A stretch of 64,000 bases of DNA from Mycobacterium sp. Aquia_216 (GCF_026723865.1 NZ_CP113529.1:3348001-3412000), one strand, 5' to 3'; shown: positions 32,861 through 45,229, numbered from the stretch's first letter. Numbers and translations are program-made. Notes: generated from the sequence alone by a model not told the origin.

Positions 32861-32869
32861 TTCAGTTCC

Positions 32870-33727
32870 TTACTGTCGCTTCGGCATCAGCCCGGGCAGC
32901 GATTTGGTGATGCGGCCGCGGACAAACTCCGGGCTCAGGCCCTTGAGCAGGTCGATGATGCGAATGGCCTTCGGCACGTACCAATGCAGCCGCTTCGGAT
33001 TGTGGTAAGCCTGCCACGCGGCCTCGGCCACGCTGTTCGCCGGCATCAGCCGCAGCGTGCCCTTCTTGGGCGCGGTGGCGCGCAGCTCGTCAGCGGTCAT
33101 CGGTGCGCCGCCATCGGCGGAGTGGTTGGGCGTCGTCGTCAGGATGGCGGTGTCGATCAGACCGGGCAGCACATCGGCGACCCGCACACCGTGGCGGTGC
33201 CATTCCACGCTCAGCGCCTCGGTCAGTCCTTTGACCGCGTGCTTGGTCGACGAATAGACCGCGATCCGCGGCATCCCGTAGGTGGCCGACGATGACGACG
33301 TCGAGAACATCAGGCTGCCGGGAGAGTTCTTGAGATAGGGCAGTGCGCCGTAGGCGCCGGTCAGCACCGCCTTGTAGTTCACCTCGACGACGCGCATCGT
33401 GGCTTCGTAAGGCACGTCTTCGAACCAGCCGGATTCGCCGATCCCGGCGTTGTTCCACATCATGTCCAGTCCGCCGCCGGCATTGCCGGCACAAAAGTCG
33501 GCCAGGGCGCCGTCCAGATCCGCCTTGACCGTGACGTCGACGGCGCGAGTCCATAGGCGCTCGTCGCCAAGCTCCCGGCCGAGCGCCGTCAGACCGTCAG
33601 CATTGCGATCCACGGCTCCGACCCGCCAGCCGTTGCCGTGAAAGAGCCTGACTCCTTCACGGCCCATGCCACTGCCCGCGCCTGTGATGAAGACCGATTT
33701 AACATCCCTGTTCCGGGAGCCCGACAT
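32870..33727 (-). CDS. Short-chain dehydrogenase/reductase
   Basis: A 285-residue classical SDR. The cofactor loop is VFITGAGSGMG (TGxxxGxG), then NNAGIGESG, and the catalytic YSSTK (Tyr and Lys) preceded by STSSSSATYG supplying Ser. Asp in VDRN after the second strand suggests NAD(H) preference. It corresponds to Rv1882c. The natural substrate is unknown. It lies just upstream of lppE and downstream of an SRPBCC gene on the same strand. Confidence 0.87.
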   Translation of the reverse strand: MSGSRNRDVKSVFITGAGSGMGREGVRLFHGNGWRVGAVDRNADGLTALGRELGDERLWTRAVDVTVKADLDGALADFCAGNAGGGLDMMWNNAGIGESGWFEDVPYEATMRVVEVNYKAVLTGAYGALPYLKNSPGSLMFSTSSSSATYGMPRIAVYSSTKHAVKGLTEALSVEWHRHGVRVADVLPGLIDTAILTTTPNHSADGGAPMTADELRATAPKKGTLRLMPANSVAEAAWQAYHNPKRLHWYVPKAIRIIDLLKGLSPEFVRGRITKSLPGLMPKRQ

Positions 33728-33741
33728 GCAAGCCTTCCTAC

Positions 33742-34197
33742 TCAGCCCGCCTCGACCACATCTTTGATCCGGTTGAGCGTCTTGGTCATATCACGGACGT
33801 TGCGGCGTTGGCGCAGAAAGCCGCCAAACAGCCAGTAGACCCCGAGCCACGGCGCGGGGCTGAGCCGAAATGACTCGGTCACATCCGTGCCAGCCCCCGA
33901 CGGCGCCAAGCGGTAGTGCCAGTTGTTGACCGGCTTGTCGCCGAGAAAGACGGAGAAGCCGAATTCGCGGCCGGGCTCGCATGCGGTTACTTCGCAGGTC
34001 GTCCAATAGACCGGTCCGATCTCGTTTCTTTTAACGTGGCCGCGGAATTTGGCACCGACAGCCGGGCCGGTCGCGCCACCCAGCCACTCCGCTTCAAAGA
34101 CCTCCGGGGAAAACTGTCCTGTCTTGCGGACATCCGAAATCAGACTCCAGATCTTGTTCGCGGGTGCCGCCATATGTACTGTCGCCGAACCTTCCAT
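33742..34197 (-). CDS. SRPBCC family protein (Rv1883c-like)
   Basis: A 151-residue START-like protein opening MEGSATVHMAAPANKIWSLI, with PAVGAKFRGHVKRNEIGPVY and a C-terminal helix. ATG 34195-34197 was chosen because it begins the SRPBCC domain; longer in-frame starts run back into rpfC. Ligand unknown. It lies between rpfC and the SDR gene. Confidence 0.78.
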   Translation of the reverse strand: MEGSATVHMAAPANKIWSLISDVRKTGQFSPEVFEAEWLGGATGPAVGAKFRGHVKRNEIGPVYWTTCEVTACEPGREFGFSVFLGDKPVNNWHYRLAPSGAGTDVTESFRLSPAPWLGVYWLFGGFLRQRRNVRDMTKTLNRIKDVVEAG

Positions 34198-34249
34198 TGC
34201 CCGATCCAAACACATGCCTGGGCGTGAACATAGGCTGCGCGCGATTTGA

Positions 34250-34711
<462 letters not shown>

Positions 34712-34794
34712 TCACGAGATAAGATTTTTATGGCATTTCTATGGCAATGAAATCAGTCCGTCACACGCACCCAGGGCTTCTCGGAGCCGCACGA

Positions 34795-37036
<2,242 letters not shown>

Positions 37037-38164
37037 TTGGACACGGTACTAGGGCTATCACTGACGCCGACCACCTTCGGGTGGGTCCTCGCTGAGGGGC
37101 ACGGCGCAGACGGCACCATCCTGGACCACCAGGAAACGGCGCTCTACGCCGATGACGGCGTTCCCGCCGTGAGTACCGCCGAGCAGGTCGCACAGCAGGT
37201 CTTGCGGGTGGACGCGCAGGCCAGCGCGAGCGAGCATCACCTGCGCGTCGTCGGGGTGACATGGAACGACGAGGCGGCCGCGCAGGCCGCACTGCTGTTG
37301 GAAGCATTGACCGATGCCGGGTTCGACAATGTGGTGCCGGTTCGGTTGCTCGAAGCCGTCGAGACCCTGGCGCGGGCGATCGCCCCGGTCATCGGGTACG
37401 CGCAGACCGCGGTGTGCGTTCTCGAACACGAGTGGGCGACCGTCGTCATGGTCGACACCCATGACGACGAGACCCAAACGGTCGTCAAGCACATCAGCGG
37501 CGGGTTCGACGGGCTGCGATCCTGGTTGACCGGAATGTTTGACCGCAACGGATGGCGCCCGGGCGGCGTGGTTGTCGTCGGCGCGGACAGCGACATCGAC
37601 GGCTTCTCGTGGCAACTCGAAAAGGCCCTGCCAGTACCGGTTTTCGCGCAGACGATGGCACAGGTGACGGTCGCACGCGGTGCGGCGCTGGCGGCGGCCC
37701 GAAGCACCGAGTTCACCGACGAGCGACTGATCGCGGACACCAGCGAACCGTCACCCGCCGCGCCGCCGAAGCGGCCTGGGCACTTGTCCTACGCCGGGGC
37801 CGTGACCGCGTTGGCCGCCGGGGCGATCACCTTCGTCTCATCGCTTGCGGTTGCCGTCGGTATTCAGCTCGCCCCCGACGCGGGGCGCGCACCGACGAAG
37901 CACGCGGCGCACGGACCGACGCCGCAGGTTGCCGAAGCCGTCACGCCCGCGGTCGCACCGCCACTGTCGGCCGAGCCATCCGCGCCGGGCTGGGCCGCTA
38001 CCGGTGAGCCGGTTTCGCGGCCCGGCACACCGGAGGAGCAAGGCACCCCGACAGAGCAGCAACTCGACCCGAACGGGCCGCAGCCGTATTTGACGAGAGT
38101 GCTCGAACACATACCCGGCGGCGCCGGCGATCCAACGACGCCGAGCGAACCGCCGCAGCCTTAA
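37037..38164 (+). CDS. DUF7159 family membrane-anchored protein
   Basis: A 375-residue mycobacterial protein. The N-terminal domain opens LDTVLGLSLTPTTFGWVLAEG, the DUF7159 signature, followed by an actin-like-ATPase-like layout (VCVLEHEWATVVMVDTHDD). One TM helix lies near residues 262-285 and the rest is a proline-rich outer tail. TTG 37037 is chosen because GAGGTG lies six bases before it; GTG 37028 is possible. It matches the Rv1887 position. Function unknown. Confidence 0.75.
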   Translation: MDTVLGLSLTPTTFGWVLAEGHGADGTILDHQETALYADDGVPAVSTAEQVAQQVLRVDAQASASEHHLRVVGVTWNDEAAAQAALLLEALTDAGFDNVVPVRLLEAVETLARAIAPVIGYAQTAVCVLEHEWATVVMVDTHDDETQTVVKHISGGFDGLRSWLTGMFDRNGWRPGGVVVVGADSDIDGFSWQLEKALPVPVFAQTMAQVTVARGAALAAARSTEFTDERLIADTSEPSPAAPPKRPGHLSYAGAVTALAAGAITFVSSLAVAVGIQLAPDAGRAPTKHAAHGPTPQVAEAVTPAVAPPLSAEPSAPGWAATGEPVSRPGTPEEQGTPTEQQLDPNGPQPYLTRVLEHIPGGAGDPTTPSEPPQP

Positions 38165-38182
38165 AGTTCAAACACTCCGCAG

Positions 38183-38201
38183 CGGCAGCCTAGGGCTGCC
38201 G
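38183..38201. terminator. Hairpin between convergent DUF7159 and methyltransferase genes
   Basis: CGGCAGCC-TAG-GGCTGCCG is a perfect 8-bp stem with a three-base loop. It includes the methyltransferase stop codon and lies 19 bp after the DUF7159 stop, a usual place for a bidirectional terminator. No uridine run. Confidence 0.45.
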
Positions 38202-39119
38202 AATCGCGGTGCAGTAATAGGCACCGGCGGCCGGGTTGCCCGCGGCCGGGGGCACTTCGGGTAGCCCGTGGTCCGCGAACAATTCGTTCAGCGTCCTGAC
38301 CTGTGTCTGCCAGCCGTGACGATTCAGATATGTGGCGACATCGTTGCGCTCGACGTCATAGCGCAAGTCGGCGAGTTCCACATCGAACCCGTGCGCGCGC
38401 CAGCGCTCCCCGGCGGCCGCAACCATGTCCGGCGCTTGCTCACCGTTTTCATCCGGCGGGGTACCGAAAATCTCGGCAGCCAGCCGACTTTCGGGCGTGC
38501 TGAGACCGGTGATGTTGTCCAGCAAACGATCCTGGGCATCCGGCGGCAGGAACGCAAGTAGGCCCTCGGCGATCCATGCACTGGGCGCAGTGGCATCGAA
38601 TCCGTTTTCGCGCAGGGCTGTTGGCCAATCGTGCCGCAGATCGATCGGCACCGCCCGCAGCTCGGCCGTCGGCCGTGCGCCCAAATCGGCCAACGTGGAG
38701 GTTTTGAACTGGATCACTTCGGGCTGGTCGATCTCGAACACGGTGGCCCCAGTCGGCCAAGACAACCGGTAGGCACGCGCATCGAGCCCCGACGCCAGAA
38801 TGACGGCCTGGCGGATGCCGGCGTCCATCGCGTCCCGGAAAAACGCGTCGAAGTACCGCGTCCGGGCACCCATCAGATCGGCCATCCGCTGCAAACCCCA
38901 GGGCTCGTCGGCTGCGTCGACGTCGGACGCGGCAATATCGCCGTTTGCCCATCGAGCGAGGAATTCGATTCCCACGGCTCGCACCAGGGGCTCGGCGAAG
39001 GGATCGTCGATCAGCGGGTTGTCGGCCTTCGTGGCGACCGCCCGAGCAGCGGCCACCATGGTGGCGGTCGCTCCGACACTGGTCGCCAGGTCCCACGAAT
39101 CGTTGTCTGTACGAGGCAT
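38190..39119 (-). CDS. Class I SAM-dependent methyltransferase (leucine carboxyl methyltransferase superfamily)
   Basis: A 309-residue member of the mycobacterial TIGR00027 group. Markers are [18 protein letters not shown] at the start, [16 protein letters not shown] (SAM-binding loop) near residue 107 and [13 protein letters not shown] (acidic loop), then [19 protein letters not shown]. It probably O-methylates a carboxyl or hydroxyl group, perhaps in lipid or polyketide metabolism. A paralogue lies at 53520-54443. Confidence 0.87.
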   Translation of the reverse strand: MPRTDNDSWDLATSVGATATMVAAARAVATKADNPLIDDPFAEPLVRAVGIEFLARWANGDIAASDVDAADEPWGLQRMADLMGARTRYFDAFFRDAMDAGIRQAVILASGLDARAYRLSWPTGATVFEIDQPEVIQFKTSTLADLGARPTAELRAVPIDLRHDWPTALRENGFDATAPSAWIAEGLLAFLPPDAQDRLLDNITGLSTPESRLAAEIFGTPPDENGEQAPDMVAAAGERWRAHGFDVELADLRYDVERNDVATYLNRHGWQTQVRTLNELFADHGLPEVPPAAGNPAAGAYYCTAIRQP

Positions 39120-39216
39120 TTCGACCCCTTTCGAGAAGGCGAGAAAATAGATACTTAGCGGAATTAATGAATCCTCGACCGAGGATACACGCGCCGACGA
39201 GTACGGCCAGTGGAGT

Positions 39217-39765
39217 TCAATCGTCCTTGGCGTGAACCGCGGTAAAAGACAACGTCACGTCATCGGCGACCTGTACCGAGCCCATCAGCAGCGAGTACGG
39301 CTTGATGCCGTAGTCGGACTGGCGGACCGTGGATTCGGTGGATATTTGCCAGGAATCGCCGAGATCTTCTGTGCGCAAGTCGATTACGTGCGCTCGCTGT
39401 TTTCCGCGAATTTGAAGCGTGCCGGTGAGCCGGTAACCCTTTTCGGTCTCGTCGATATCGTCGGCGGTGAAGCGGATGTCGGGGAAGCGGTCGGCTTCCA
39501 ATGAGCTCAACGCGTTCGAGCGCACCAGCGCTTTCTCGGGGCTCGAGAGGCCCTTGACGCCACCCTGGCTGTCGACCACCTCGAACGAGTCCGTGTCGAC
39601 CGTGAGCTCGGCCGTAACGGGATCGGCGCCGGCCCAGCGCACCGTCGCCCGCCAACGCGTCATCGCGATCGTCAGGCGATGGCCAATGCGCGCGGCCCGG
39701 CCCTTGACGCCGGTACGAAGAAGCAGTTCGCCGTCAGCGGCGTCGAGAGTCCACAAGTCGGTCAC
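39217..39765 (-). CDS. YceI-family lipid-binding protein
   Basis: A 182-residue lipocalin-like YceI protein. Typical parts are [36 protein letters not shown] and the closing [21 protein letters not shown]. No signal peptide, so it is cytosolic. YceI proteins bind isoprenoids or fatty acids. It lies 13 bp after the zinc dehydrogenase gene and may share its transcript. Confidence 0.85.
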   Translation of the reverse strand: MTDLWTLDAADGELLLRTGVKGRAARIGHRLTIAMTRWRATVRWAGADPVTAELTVDTDSFEVVDSQGGVKGLSSPEKALVRSNALSSLEADRFPDIRFTADDIDETEKGYRLTGTLQIRGKQRAHVIDLRTEDLGDSWQISTESTVRQSDYGIKPYSLLMGSVQVADDVTLSFTAVHAKDD

Positions 39766-39778
39766 AGGCCGACTGTAT

Positions 39779-40792
39779 TCACATCGTCAAGATGGTGCGG
39801 TAGCGCGCTCGCCCTTGCTCCATGGCGGCGTAGCCGTCGGCGGCCTGCCCTAGCGGCAACTCCTCGATCCATGGCCGCACACCCGACAGCACGGCGAAAT
39901 GCATTGTGTCTTCGACGTCTCTCGATGTGCCGGAGGGATGGCCGACAATACTCACCCCGGGGGTGATCAGCTGCACTGGACTGATCGGCAGCGGTTCCGT
40001 GGTGACGCCGATGGTGATCAACTCGCCTTGCGGCCGCAACCCGCCGACCGTGTCGGCCATCGCCGCGGAGTTGCCGGCGGTGCCCAACACAACCGCTGCC
40101 CCGCCGAGGGCCTGCAGTGCTTGAGCGACGTCACCACTGGTGGAATCGACGTAGTGGTGGGCACCCAGCTTTCGCGCGTCGGCTTCTTTTCCGGCGCCGC
40201 GTGCGATCGCGATGGTCTCGAAACCCATCGCCCGGGAGAACTGCACAGCGAGGTGGCCGAGTCCGCCGACACCGAGAATCGCGACTCGATCACCGGGCAA
40301 CGCCTTGGTGTGACGCAACGCGTTGTACGTCGTGACGCCGGCGCAGCCCATCGGTGCGGCTTCCACATCGGACAGCTCGGACGGAATTCGGGCCAGCGCG
40401 TTGGCCGGCACCGTCACCGATTGCGCGTAGCCGCCGGGGTACTGCCAGCTCGGAACCTTCATGTTCGCGCAGTGGATGAAAATGCCCCGACGACATGGCT
40501 CGCAGCGGGCGCAGTTCCCACCAAACCAGCCGACGGCGACCCGGTCATCCACCGCGAAGCCTTCGACACCCTCGCCGAGTTCGGCTATGGTTCCAGCGAT
40601 TTCGTGCCCCAGGGTGAGCGGCCACGTCATGTTCGGGAAGCCGCCGTTGGCGAACGCGCGGTCCGTGCCGCATACGCCGCAGGCCGTGACCTTCAGCCGT
40701 ACCTCGTCGCGGCCCGGTCGTTTAGATTCGACCTCCGCCAGCTCCAAAGACCCACCGGGGGACTGTATTTGGACCGCTTGATGTGTCGCCAT
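39779..40792 (-). CDS. Zinc-dependent alcohol dehydrogenase (MDR family)
   Basis: A 337-residue medium-chain dehydrogenase. The catalytic zinc ligands are Cys in TACGVCGTDRAF and His in TLGHEIAGTIAELGEG, and the structural zinc cysteines appear in CARCEPCRRGIFIHC. NAD(P) loop is AILGVGGLGHLAVQF. It belongs to the AdhA/Adh-propanol-preferring type. Substrate unknown. It lies downstream of the CYP125-like gene and may act on its products. Confidence 0.87.
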   Translation of the reverse strand: MATHQAVQIQSPGGSLELAEVESKRPGRDEVRLKVTACGVCGTDRAFANGGFPNMTWPLTLGHEIAGTIAELGEGVEGFAVDDRVAVGWFGGNCARCEPCRRGIFIHCANMKVPSWQYPGGYAQSVTVPANALARIPSELSDVEAAPMGCAGVTTYNALRHTKALPGDRVAILGVGGLGHLAVQFSRAMGFETIAIARGAGKEADARKLGAHHYVDSTSGDVAQALQALGGAAVVLGTAGNSAAMADTVGGLRPQGELITIGVTTEPLPISPVQLITPGVSIVGHPSGTSRDVEDTMHFAVLSGVRPWIEELPLGQAADGYAAMEQGRARYRTILTM

Positions 40793-40816
40793 CGACCTAC
40801 CCCCTCGAATCCCGCT

Positions 40817-42094
40817 TCAGTGCGCGACGGGACATCCGTTGGTGTTGTAGTCCACCTGCCAGTGCTTGATGCCGTTGAGCCATCCCGAACGCAGCCGCTC
40901 CGGCTTGCCGGCGGATTTCATATCGGGCATGGCGTCGGCGATCGCGTTGAACATCAGGTCGATCGTCATCCGCGCCAGGTTGGCCCCGACACAGTAGTGG
41001 GCGCCGGTGCCGCCGAATCCCACGTGCGGGTTGGGATTACGCAGGATGTTGAAGCTGAACGGGTCCTTGAAGACGTCCTCGTCGAAATTCGCCGAGCGGT
41101 AAACCATTACCACCCGTTGCCCCTTCTTGATCTGCACACCCGACAGCTCGTAATCCTCGAGCGCGGTGCGCTGGAACGATGTGACCGGAGTGGCCCAGCG
41201 GACGATTTCGTCGGCGGTGGTGGCGGGGCGCTCCCGCTTGTACAGCTCCCACTGGTCGGGGAAGTCGGTGAAGGCCATCATGCCTTGCGTGATCGAGTTT
41301 CGGGTCGTCTCGTTGCCGGCCACCGCCAGCAGAATGACGAAGAAACCGAACTCGTCGTCGGAGAGCTTGTGGCCGTCGATGTCGGCCTCGATCAGCTTGG
41401 TGACGATGTCTTCCCCGGGGTTTTGCGCCCGGTCGGCGGCCAACTGCATGGCGTAGGTGATCAGTTCGATCGAAGCGCCCATCGCATCGTTGCGGGCGAA
41501 CTCGGGATCCTGGTCACCCACCATCTCATTGGACCAGTGGAACAGCTTCATGCGTTCTTCCTGCGGCACACCCAGCAGTCCGGCGATGGCCTGCAGCGGA
41601 AGCTCGCACGACACCTGCTCCACGAAATCGCCGGAACCCTCCGCGGCAGCCCTCTGCACGATCTGCCGGGCACGCTCGTTGAGGTCGTCGCGCAACCGTT
41701 CGACGGCGCGGGGAGTGAAGCCCCGGGAGATGATCTTGCGCAGCCGGGTGTGCTGCGGAGCGTCCATGTTGAGCAGGACGAATTTGCCCGTTTCGCGTTG
41801 CTGCTGGACGGTGCCGTCTTTGTAGCGGGGCAGGGCGGTGTTCTCGAGGCTGGAGAACACATCGCTTCGTATCGAAACCTCTTTCACGTCTTTGTGCTTG
41901 GACACCACCCAGTACCCGCCGTCGTCGAACCCGCCGCAGCCGTCCGGCTGCTCGTTCCACCAGATCGGTGCGGTCCGTCTCAGCTCGGCCAGCTCTTCGA
42001 CCGGCAATCGCTCAGCGTGAATGTCTGGATCGGTGAAGTCGAATCCCGGAGGCAGGTTTGGGGTCGGCTTGGTGGTCGTCTTGGTAGTTGACAA
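40817..42094 (-). CDS. Cytochrome P450 of the CYP125 family (paralogue)
   Basis: A 425-residue soluble P450. It starts NLPPGFDFTDPDIHAERLPV, and the whole sequence is closely similar to M. tuberculosis CYP125A1, the steroid C26/27 hydroxylase, as I remember it. The haem Cys lies in FGGTGAHYCVGANLAR, the I-helix in AGNETTRN and the ExxR in EIVR. A TTG start at 42094 follows AGGAG by eight bases. As it is not within the cholesterol cluster it is probably a CYP125A3/A4-type second copy. A near-KstR box lies 105 bp upstream. Confidence 0.9.
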   Translation of the reverse strand: MSTTKTTTKPTPNLPPGFDFTDPDIHAERLPVEELAELRRTAPIWWNEQPDGCGGFDDGGYWVVSKHKDVKEVSIRSDVFSSLENTALPRYKDGTVQQQRETGKFVLLNMDAPQHTRLRKIISRGFTPRAVERLRDDLNERARQIVQRAAAEGSGDFVEQVSCELPLQAIAGLLGVPQEERMKLFHWSNEMVGDQDPEFARNDAMGASIELITYAMQLAADRAQNPGEDIVTKLIEADIDGHKLSDDEFGFFVILLAVAGNETTRNSITQGMMAFTDFPDQWELYKRERPATTADEIVRWATPVTSFQRTALEDYELSGVQIKKGQRVVMVYRSANFDEDVFKDPFSFNILRNPNPHVGFGGTGAHYCVGANLARMTIDLMFNAIADAMPDMKSAGKPERLRSGWLNGIKHWQVDYNTNGCPVAH

Positions 42095-42198
42095 GGCCCA
42101 CTCCTCGATACGAAGTCTTCTAGTCGTATGTCTTGTGCCAAATAAACCACCGCAACACCACTGTTGGGAAGTACTGACCCAACTTCGACCGACCAAAT

Positions 42199-42212
42199 TG
42201 CAACATGTTCAG
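42199..42212. promoter_or_regulatory. Near-consensus KstR box upstream of the CYP125 paralogue
   Basis: TGCAACATGTTCAG matches TNNAACNNGTTNNA at seven of eight fixed bases (G for the last A). It is 105 bp before the P450 start and 158 bp before the divergent secreted-protein gene. Confidence 0.35.
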
Positions 42213-42369
42213 CGTCAAGCGAGTTCATCAGTCTCGACAGGGCCGTCGGGGTCCCTGCGGGCAGGGCGCAACTGCCTGGGCCTTGTGGCCTGGACCACAG
42301 TCGATATGCTTTGGTCCAGGTCACCGGCACGGACGGACCAGGTGACGCTTACGCGAAGGGGTGGAGCGC

Positions 42370-42768
42370 ATGATTCGCGAACTACTCGCCGCCGCTGCGG
42401 TCACGGCGGGCGCCGTCGCGGCGGCGCCGGGTGCGGCAGCCGGTTACGAGGGCGACGTGCCGAACATGAACTATCAGGCCTCGTTGGGCGCACCGTGCGA
42501 CAACTACGAGCGTTTCATTTTCGGCCGAGGCCCCAGCGGCCAGGCTGAAGCGTGCCATTTTCCGCCGCCTAACCAGTTCCCGGCGGCGACCATTGGTTAC
42601 TGGGTGATCTCGTATCCGCTGTACGGCGTCCAGCAGGCCGGTGCCAAGTGCCCGGGCCCGCAGGCCGCGGCGCAGTCCGATGCCGGACTTCCGATGCTCT
42701 GCCTGGGAGCTCAAGGCTGGCAAGAGGGTTGGTTCACCGGCGCAGGGTTCTTCCCCCCGTCGGGATAA
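42370..42768 (+). CDS. Conserved secreted mycobacterial protein (Rv1891-like)
   Basis: A 132-residue protein with a signal peptide ending near AAAGYEGDVPN. The mature part has four cysteines and repeated aromatic-glycine segments (NYQASLGAPCDNYERFIFG; IGYWVISYPLYG). ATG 42370 is preferred over GTG 42361 because AAGGGG lies eight bases before it. Function unknown. It is followed five bases later by a small membrane protein. Confidence 0.8.
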   Translation: MIRELLAAAAVTAGAVAAAPGAAAGYEGDVPNMNYQASLGAPCDNYERFIFGRGPSGQAEACHFPPPNQFPAATIGYWVISYPLYGVQQAGAKCPGPQAAAQSDAGLPMLCLGAQGWQEGWFTGAGFFPPSG

Positions 42769-42773
42769 CGATC

Positions 42774-43064
42774 ATGCGCGAAAGTCGCCCGGCTCAGAGT
42801 CCTATTCCCCGGTGGCTGCGCTTCGTGTTGGCGTCCGACCGTGCCGGCTCGGCCTGGTACATCGGGACCGGTTTCTTCTTCGCTCCGGTGCTCGCGGTCC
42901 TGTCGCCGTGGCCAGCGGTCACCGCCGCGCTCTGGGCGGTGATCGGACTGGCGGGCCTATCGCTGGGGCTGCTCGGCATCGCGATGGCCGTTGGGCTGGC
43001 GCGGATTCTGCGTTCCGGCGCCGAGATCCCGGAAGACTATTGGCGAAGCCTGGTCAACTACTGA
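42774..43064 (+). CDS. Small membrane protein (Rv1892-like)
   Basis: A 96-residue protein with two predicted TM helices (WYIGTGFFFAPVLAVLS and LWAVIGLAGLSLGLLGIAM). It begins five bases after the secreted-protein gene, so both probably form one transcript. No known domain. Confidence 0.72.
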   Translation: MRESRPAQSPIPRWLRFVLASDRAGSAWYIGTGFFFAPVLAVLSPWPAVTAALWAVIGLAGLSLGLLGIAMAVGLARILRSGAEIPEDYWRSLVNY

Positions 43065-43108
43065 CCTACTAGAGTCGTATCAAAGTCCGGCAACGATAGG
43101 AGACTCCG

Positions 43109-43333
43109 GTGGCGGTCAATCCCAGAGACGCCGTGGACGCGGTCAAGGACATCGCGACCAATGCCGTCGAAAAGGCTTCGGACATCGTCGAAAACGCCAG
43201 CGACATCATCCGCGGCGATCTCAAGGGTGGTGTCAGCGGCATCGTCGAGAATTCGATCGACATCGCGACCCACGCTGTCGAAAGGACCAAAGAGGTCTTC
43301 ACCGGCGGTAAGTACGACGTAGACGAGGACTAG
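43109..43333 (+). CDS. Small amphipathic-helical protein (Rv1893-like)
   Basis: A 74-residue, highly charged protein whose heptad-like pattern (AVDAVKDIATNAVEKASDIV, VSGIVENSIDIATHAVER) suggests long amphipathic helices. GTG 43109 follows TAGGAG by about eight bases. Function unknown. Confidence 0.72.
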   Translation: MAVNPRDAVDAVKDIATNAVEKASDIVENASDIIRGDLKGGVSGIVENSIDIATHAVERTKEVFTGGKYDVDED

Positions 43334-43351
43334 CCGACAAGTAGTCGCCCG

Positions 43352-44482
43352 TTAGACGGTGGCGGCCTCGTTCAGCTCGTCGAGCCTGTTCGTCGCCTCC
43401 AGGTACTCCTGCACCCAGCGCTCGATCACGGTCGACGTCTTCTCCACCTTATTGAACTGACCGACGACCTGGCCGACGGGGTTGAACGCCACGTCGACGG
43501 ATTCGTTCGGGTACCTGTTCGTGGCCCGCACGGCCATGCCGGACACCATGTACTGCAACGGCATACCAAGGGGCTTGGGGTTGTCCGGCTTCTCCCACGC
43601 TTCGGTCCAGTCGTTGCGCAGCATGCGGGCCGGCTTGCCGGTGAACGAGCGGCTGCGCACCGTGTCGCGGCTGCCGGCCTTGACGTATGCCTCCTGCTGT
43701 ACCGGGGTGTTCGAGGATTCCTCGACCATCAACCATTGGGAGCCGGTCCACGCGCCTTGGCAGCCCAGCGCCAGGGCCGCGGCGATCTGCTGGCCGCTGC
43801 CGATGCCGCCCGCGCCGAGGACGGGGACCGGGGCGACCTCCTTGACGACCTGCGGCCACAGCACGATTGAGCCCACCTCACCGCAGTGCCCGCCGGCCTC
43901 GCCGCCCTGCGCGATGATGATGTCGATGCCCGCGTCGGCGTGCTTGCGGGCCTGCGAGGGGGAGCCGCACAGCGCGGCCACCTTGAGCCCGGCCTCGTGG
44001 ATGTGTTTGATCATGTCGGCCGGCGGAGTGCCGAGCGCGTTGGCGATCATCTTCACCTTGGGGTGCTTGAGCGCCACCTCGACCTGCGGCGTGGCTGTCG
44101 CCTCGGTCCACCCGAGCAGCTGCAGGGTGTCGCCGTCGCTGTCCTCGACCGGCACGCCGTGATCCGCGAGGATTTTCTTTCCGAAGTCCAGGTATTCCTG
44201 CGGCACCATCGACTGAAGCTGTTTGGTCAGTTCTTCGGCCGACAGGTTCGAGTCCATGCCCTCGTACTTGTTCGGTATCACGATGTCGACGCCGTACGGG
44301 TGGTCGCCGATGTTCTCGTCAATCCAGTTGAGCTCGATCTCCAGCTGTTCGGGCGTGAAGCCGACCGCCCCGAGTACGCCGAACCCCCCGGCCTTGCTGA
44401 CCGCCACCACGACGTCGCGACAGTGGGTGAAGGCGAAGATCGGGAACTCGATGCCGAGGTCGTCGCAAATAGGGGTGTGCAT
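43352..44482 (-). CDS. Nitronate monooxygenase (2-nitropropane dioxygenase-like)
   Basis: A 376-residue FMN TIM-barrel enzyme. Motifs are HCRDVVVAVSKAGGFGVLG near the start, IIAQGGEAGGHCGEVGSIVL near residue 193 (FMN loop with catalytic His) and VLGAGGIGSGQQIAAALALG near 224. It oxidises alkyl nitronates or related carbanions. A KstR-type operator 27 bp upstream places it in the cholesterol regulon, in line with Rv1894c as I recall. Confidence 0.88.
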   Translation of the reverse strand: MHTPICDDLGIEFPIFAFTHCRDVVVAVSKAGGFGVLGAVGFTPEQLEIELNWIDENIGDHPYGVDIVIPNKYEGMDSNLSAEELTKQLQSMVPQEYLDFGKKILADHGVPVEDSDGDTLQLLGWTEATATPQVEVALKHPKVKMIANALGTPPADMIKHIHEAGLKVAALCGSPSQARKHADAGIDIIIAQGGEAGGHCGEVGSIVLWPQVVKEVAPVPVLGAGGIGSGQQIAAALALGCQGAWTGSQWLMVEESSNTPVQQEAYVKAGSRDTVRSRSFTGKPARMLRNDWTEAWEKPDNPKPLGMPLQYMVSGMAVRATNRYPNESVDVAFNPVGQVVGQFNKVEKTSTVIERWVQEYLEATNRLDELNEAATV

Positions 44483-44508
44483 TACAACTCCTGGGATGCC
44501 GGCCGAAT

Positions 44509-44522
44509 TGGAACGTGTTCTA
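44509..44522. promoter_or_regulatory. KstR-type operator upstream of the nitronate monooxygenase
   Basis: TGGAACGTGTTCTA matches TNNAACNNGTTNNA at all fixed bases, 27 bp before the start of the monooxygenase. The wider GGAACGTGTTCTAGTTTAG resembles known KstR sites. Confidence 0.65.
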
Positions 44523-44599
44523 GTTTAGTACCCACGCCGATGACGTGGCCAGGGGCCCCTCGCCTGCGCCCGGTAACTACGACGCGTTGCCCTGCCCCG

Positions 44600-44884
44600 T
44601 CAGGTCGACAGCGTGCGGACCACCCACAGAACCAGGAACGTGAGCATGCATCCGACGCAGCCGAGGCAGACCGACCGCGCCAGGCGGCTTTGCCCGGCCA
44701 CGCTATCGGTGCGGTGCGCGAGCGAATTGCGTCGGGAACCGTCTGTGTCAGCGCCAGCATCGTCGGGATATCGGCAAGCCCGCCGAAACGGCGAGTAGCC
44801 AACCGGGATCGCGCGCCCCAGGGCAGCCTGAAACCCCAACGCGCCCAACACGATCAACACCACCAGAGCAATCATCCGGCTCAT
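44600..44884 (-). CDS. Hypothetical small membrane protein
   Basis: A possible 94-residue product starting MSRMIALVVLIVLGALGFQA, with a second hydrophobic stretch at the end (LGCVGCMLTFLVLWVVRTLS). The middle is Arg/Ser/Asp-rich with weak coding character, so it could be decayed. No domain recognised. Confidence 0.35.
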   Translation of the reverse strand: MSRMIALVVLIVLGALGFQAALGRAIPVGYSPFRRACRYPDDAGADTDGSRRNSLAHRTDSVAGQSRLARSVCLGCVGCMLTFLVLWVVRTLST

Positions 44885-45229
44885 CGGTCGCGACGTGGTG
44901 GTCGCCCGGTGGTAATACCCCGCGATGGAAACGAGCATGGACTCGGGCAGTAGGGGACCATGCTCATCCACCACCGGTTCACCGCTTTGCCTCGTCCGCC
45001 GACGAGGTCAAACACATCGCCATCCGCGAACGACGACCTGCTTTATTGTTTCGCAGCAGGCCGAACAGGCACCGGGCTGCGGCTAACGAAGCCGCATTAC
45101 GCGTCCGGGCGACGCTGGCCGGAACAAGCTCTAGATGCGGACATCGCGCCGCGAAATCACTTGCACCACTTACGTTTCAGTGGTTTCGCCGGGACGTTTT
45201 CTGTCGGTGGGCGGCCGTAAGATTCGAAC
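44885..45229. other. Gene-free stretch upstream of the HNH/DUF222 gene
   Basis: No convincing coding frame, repeat or RNA gene was seen; it presumably contains the promoter of the HNH/DUF222 gene. Confidence 0.45.
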
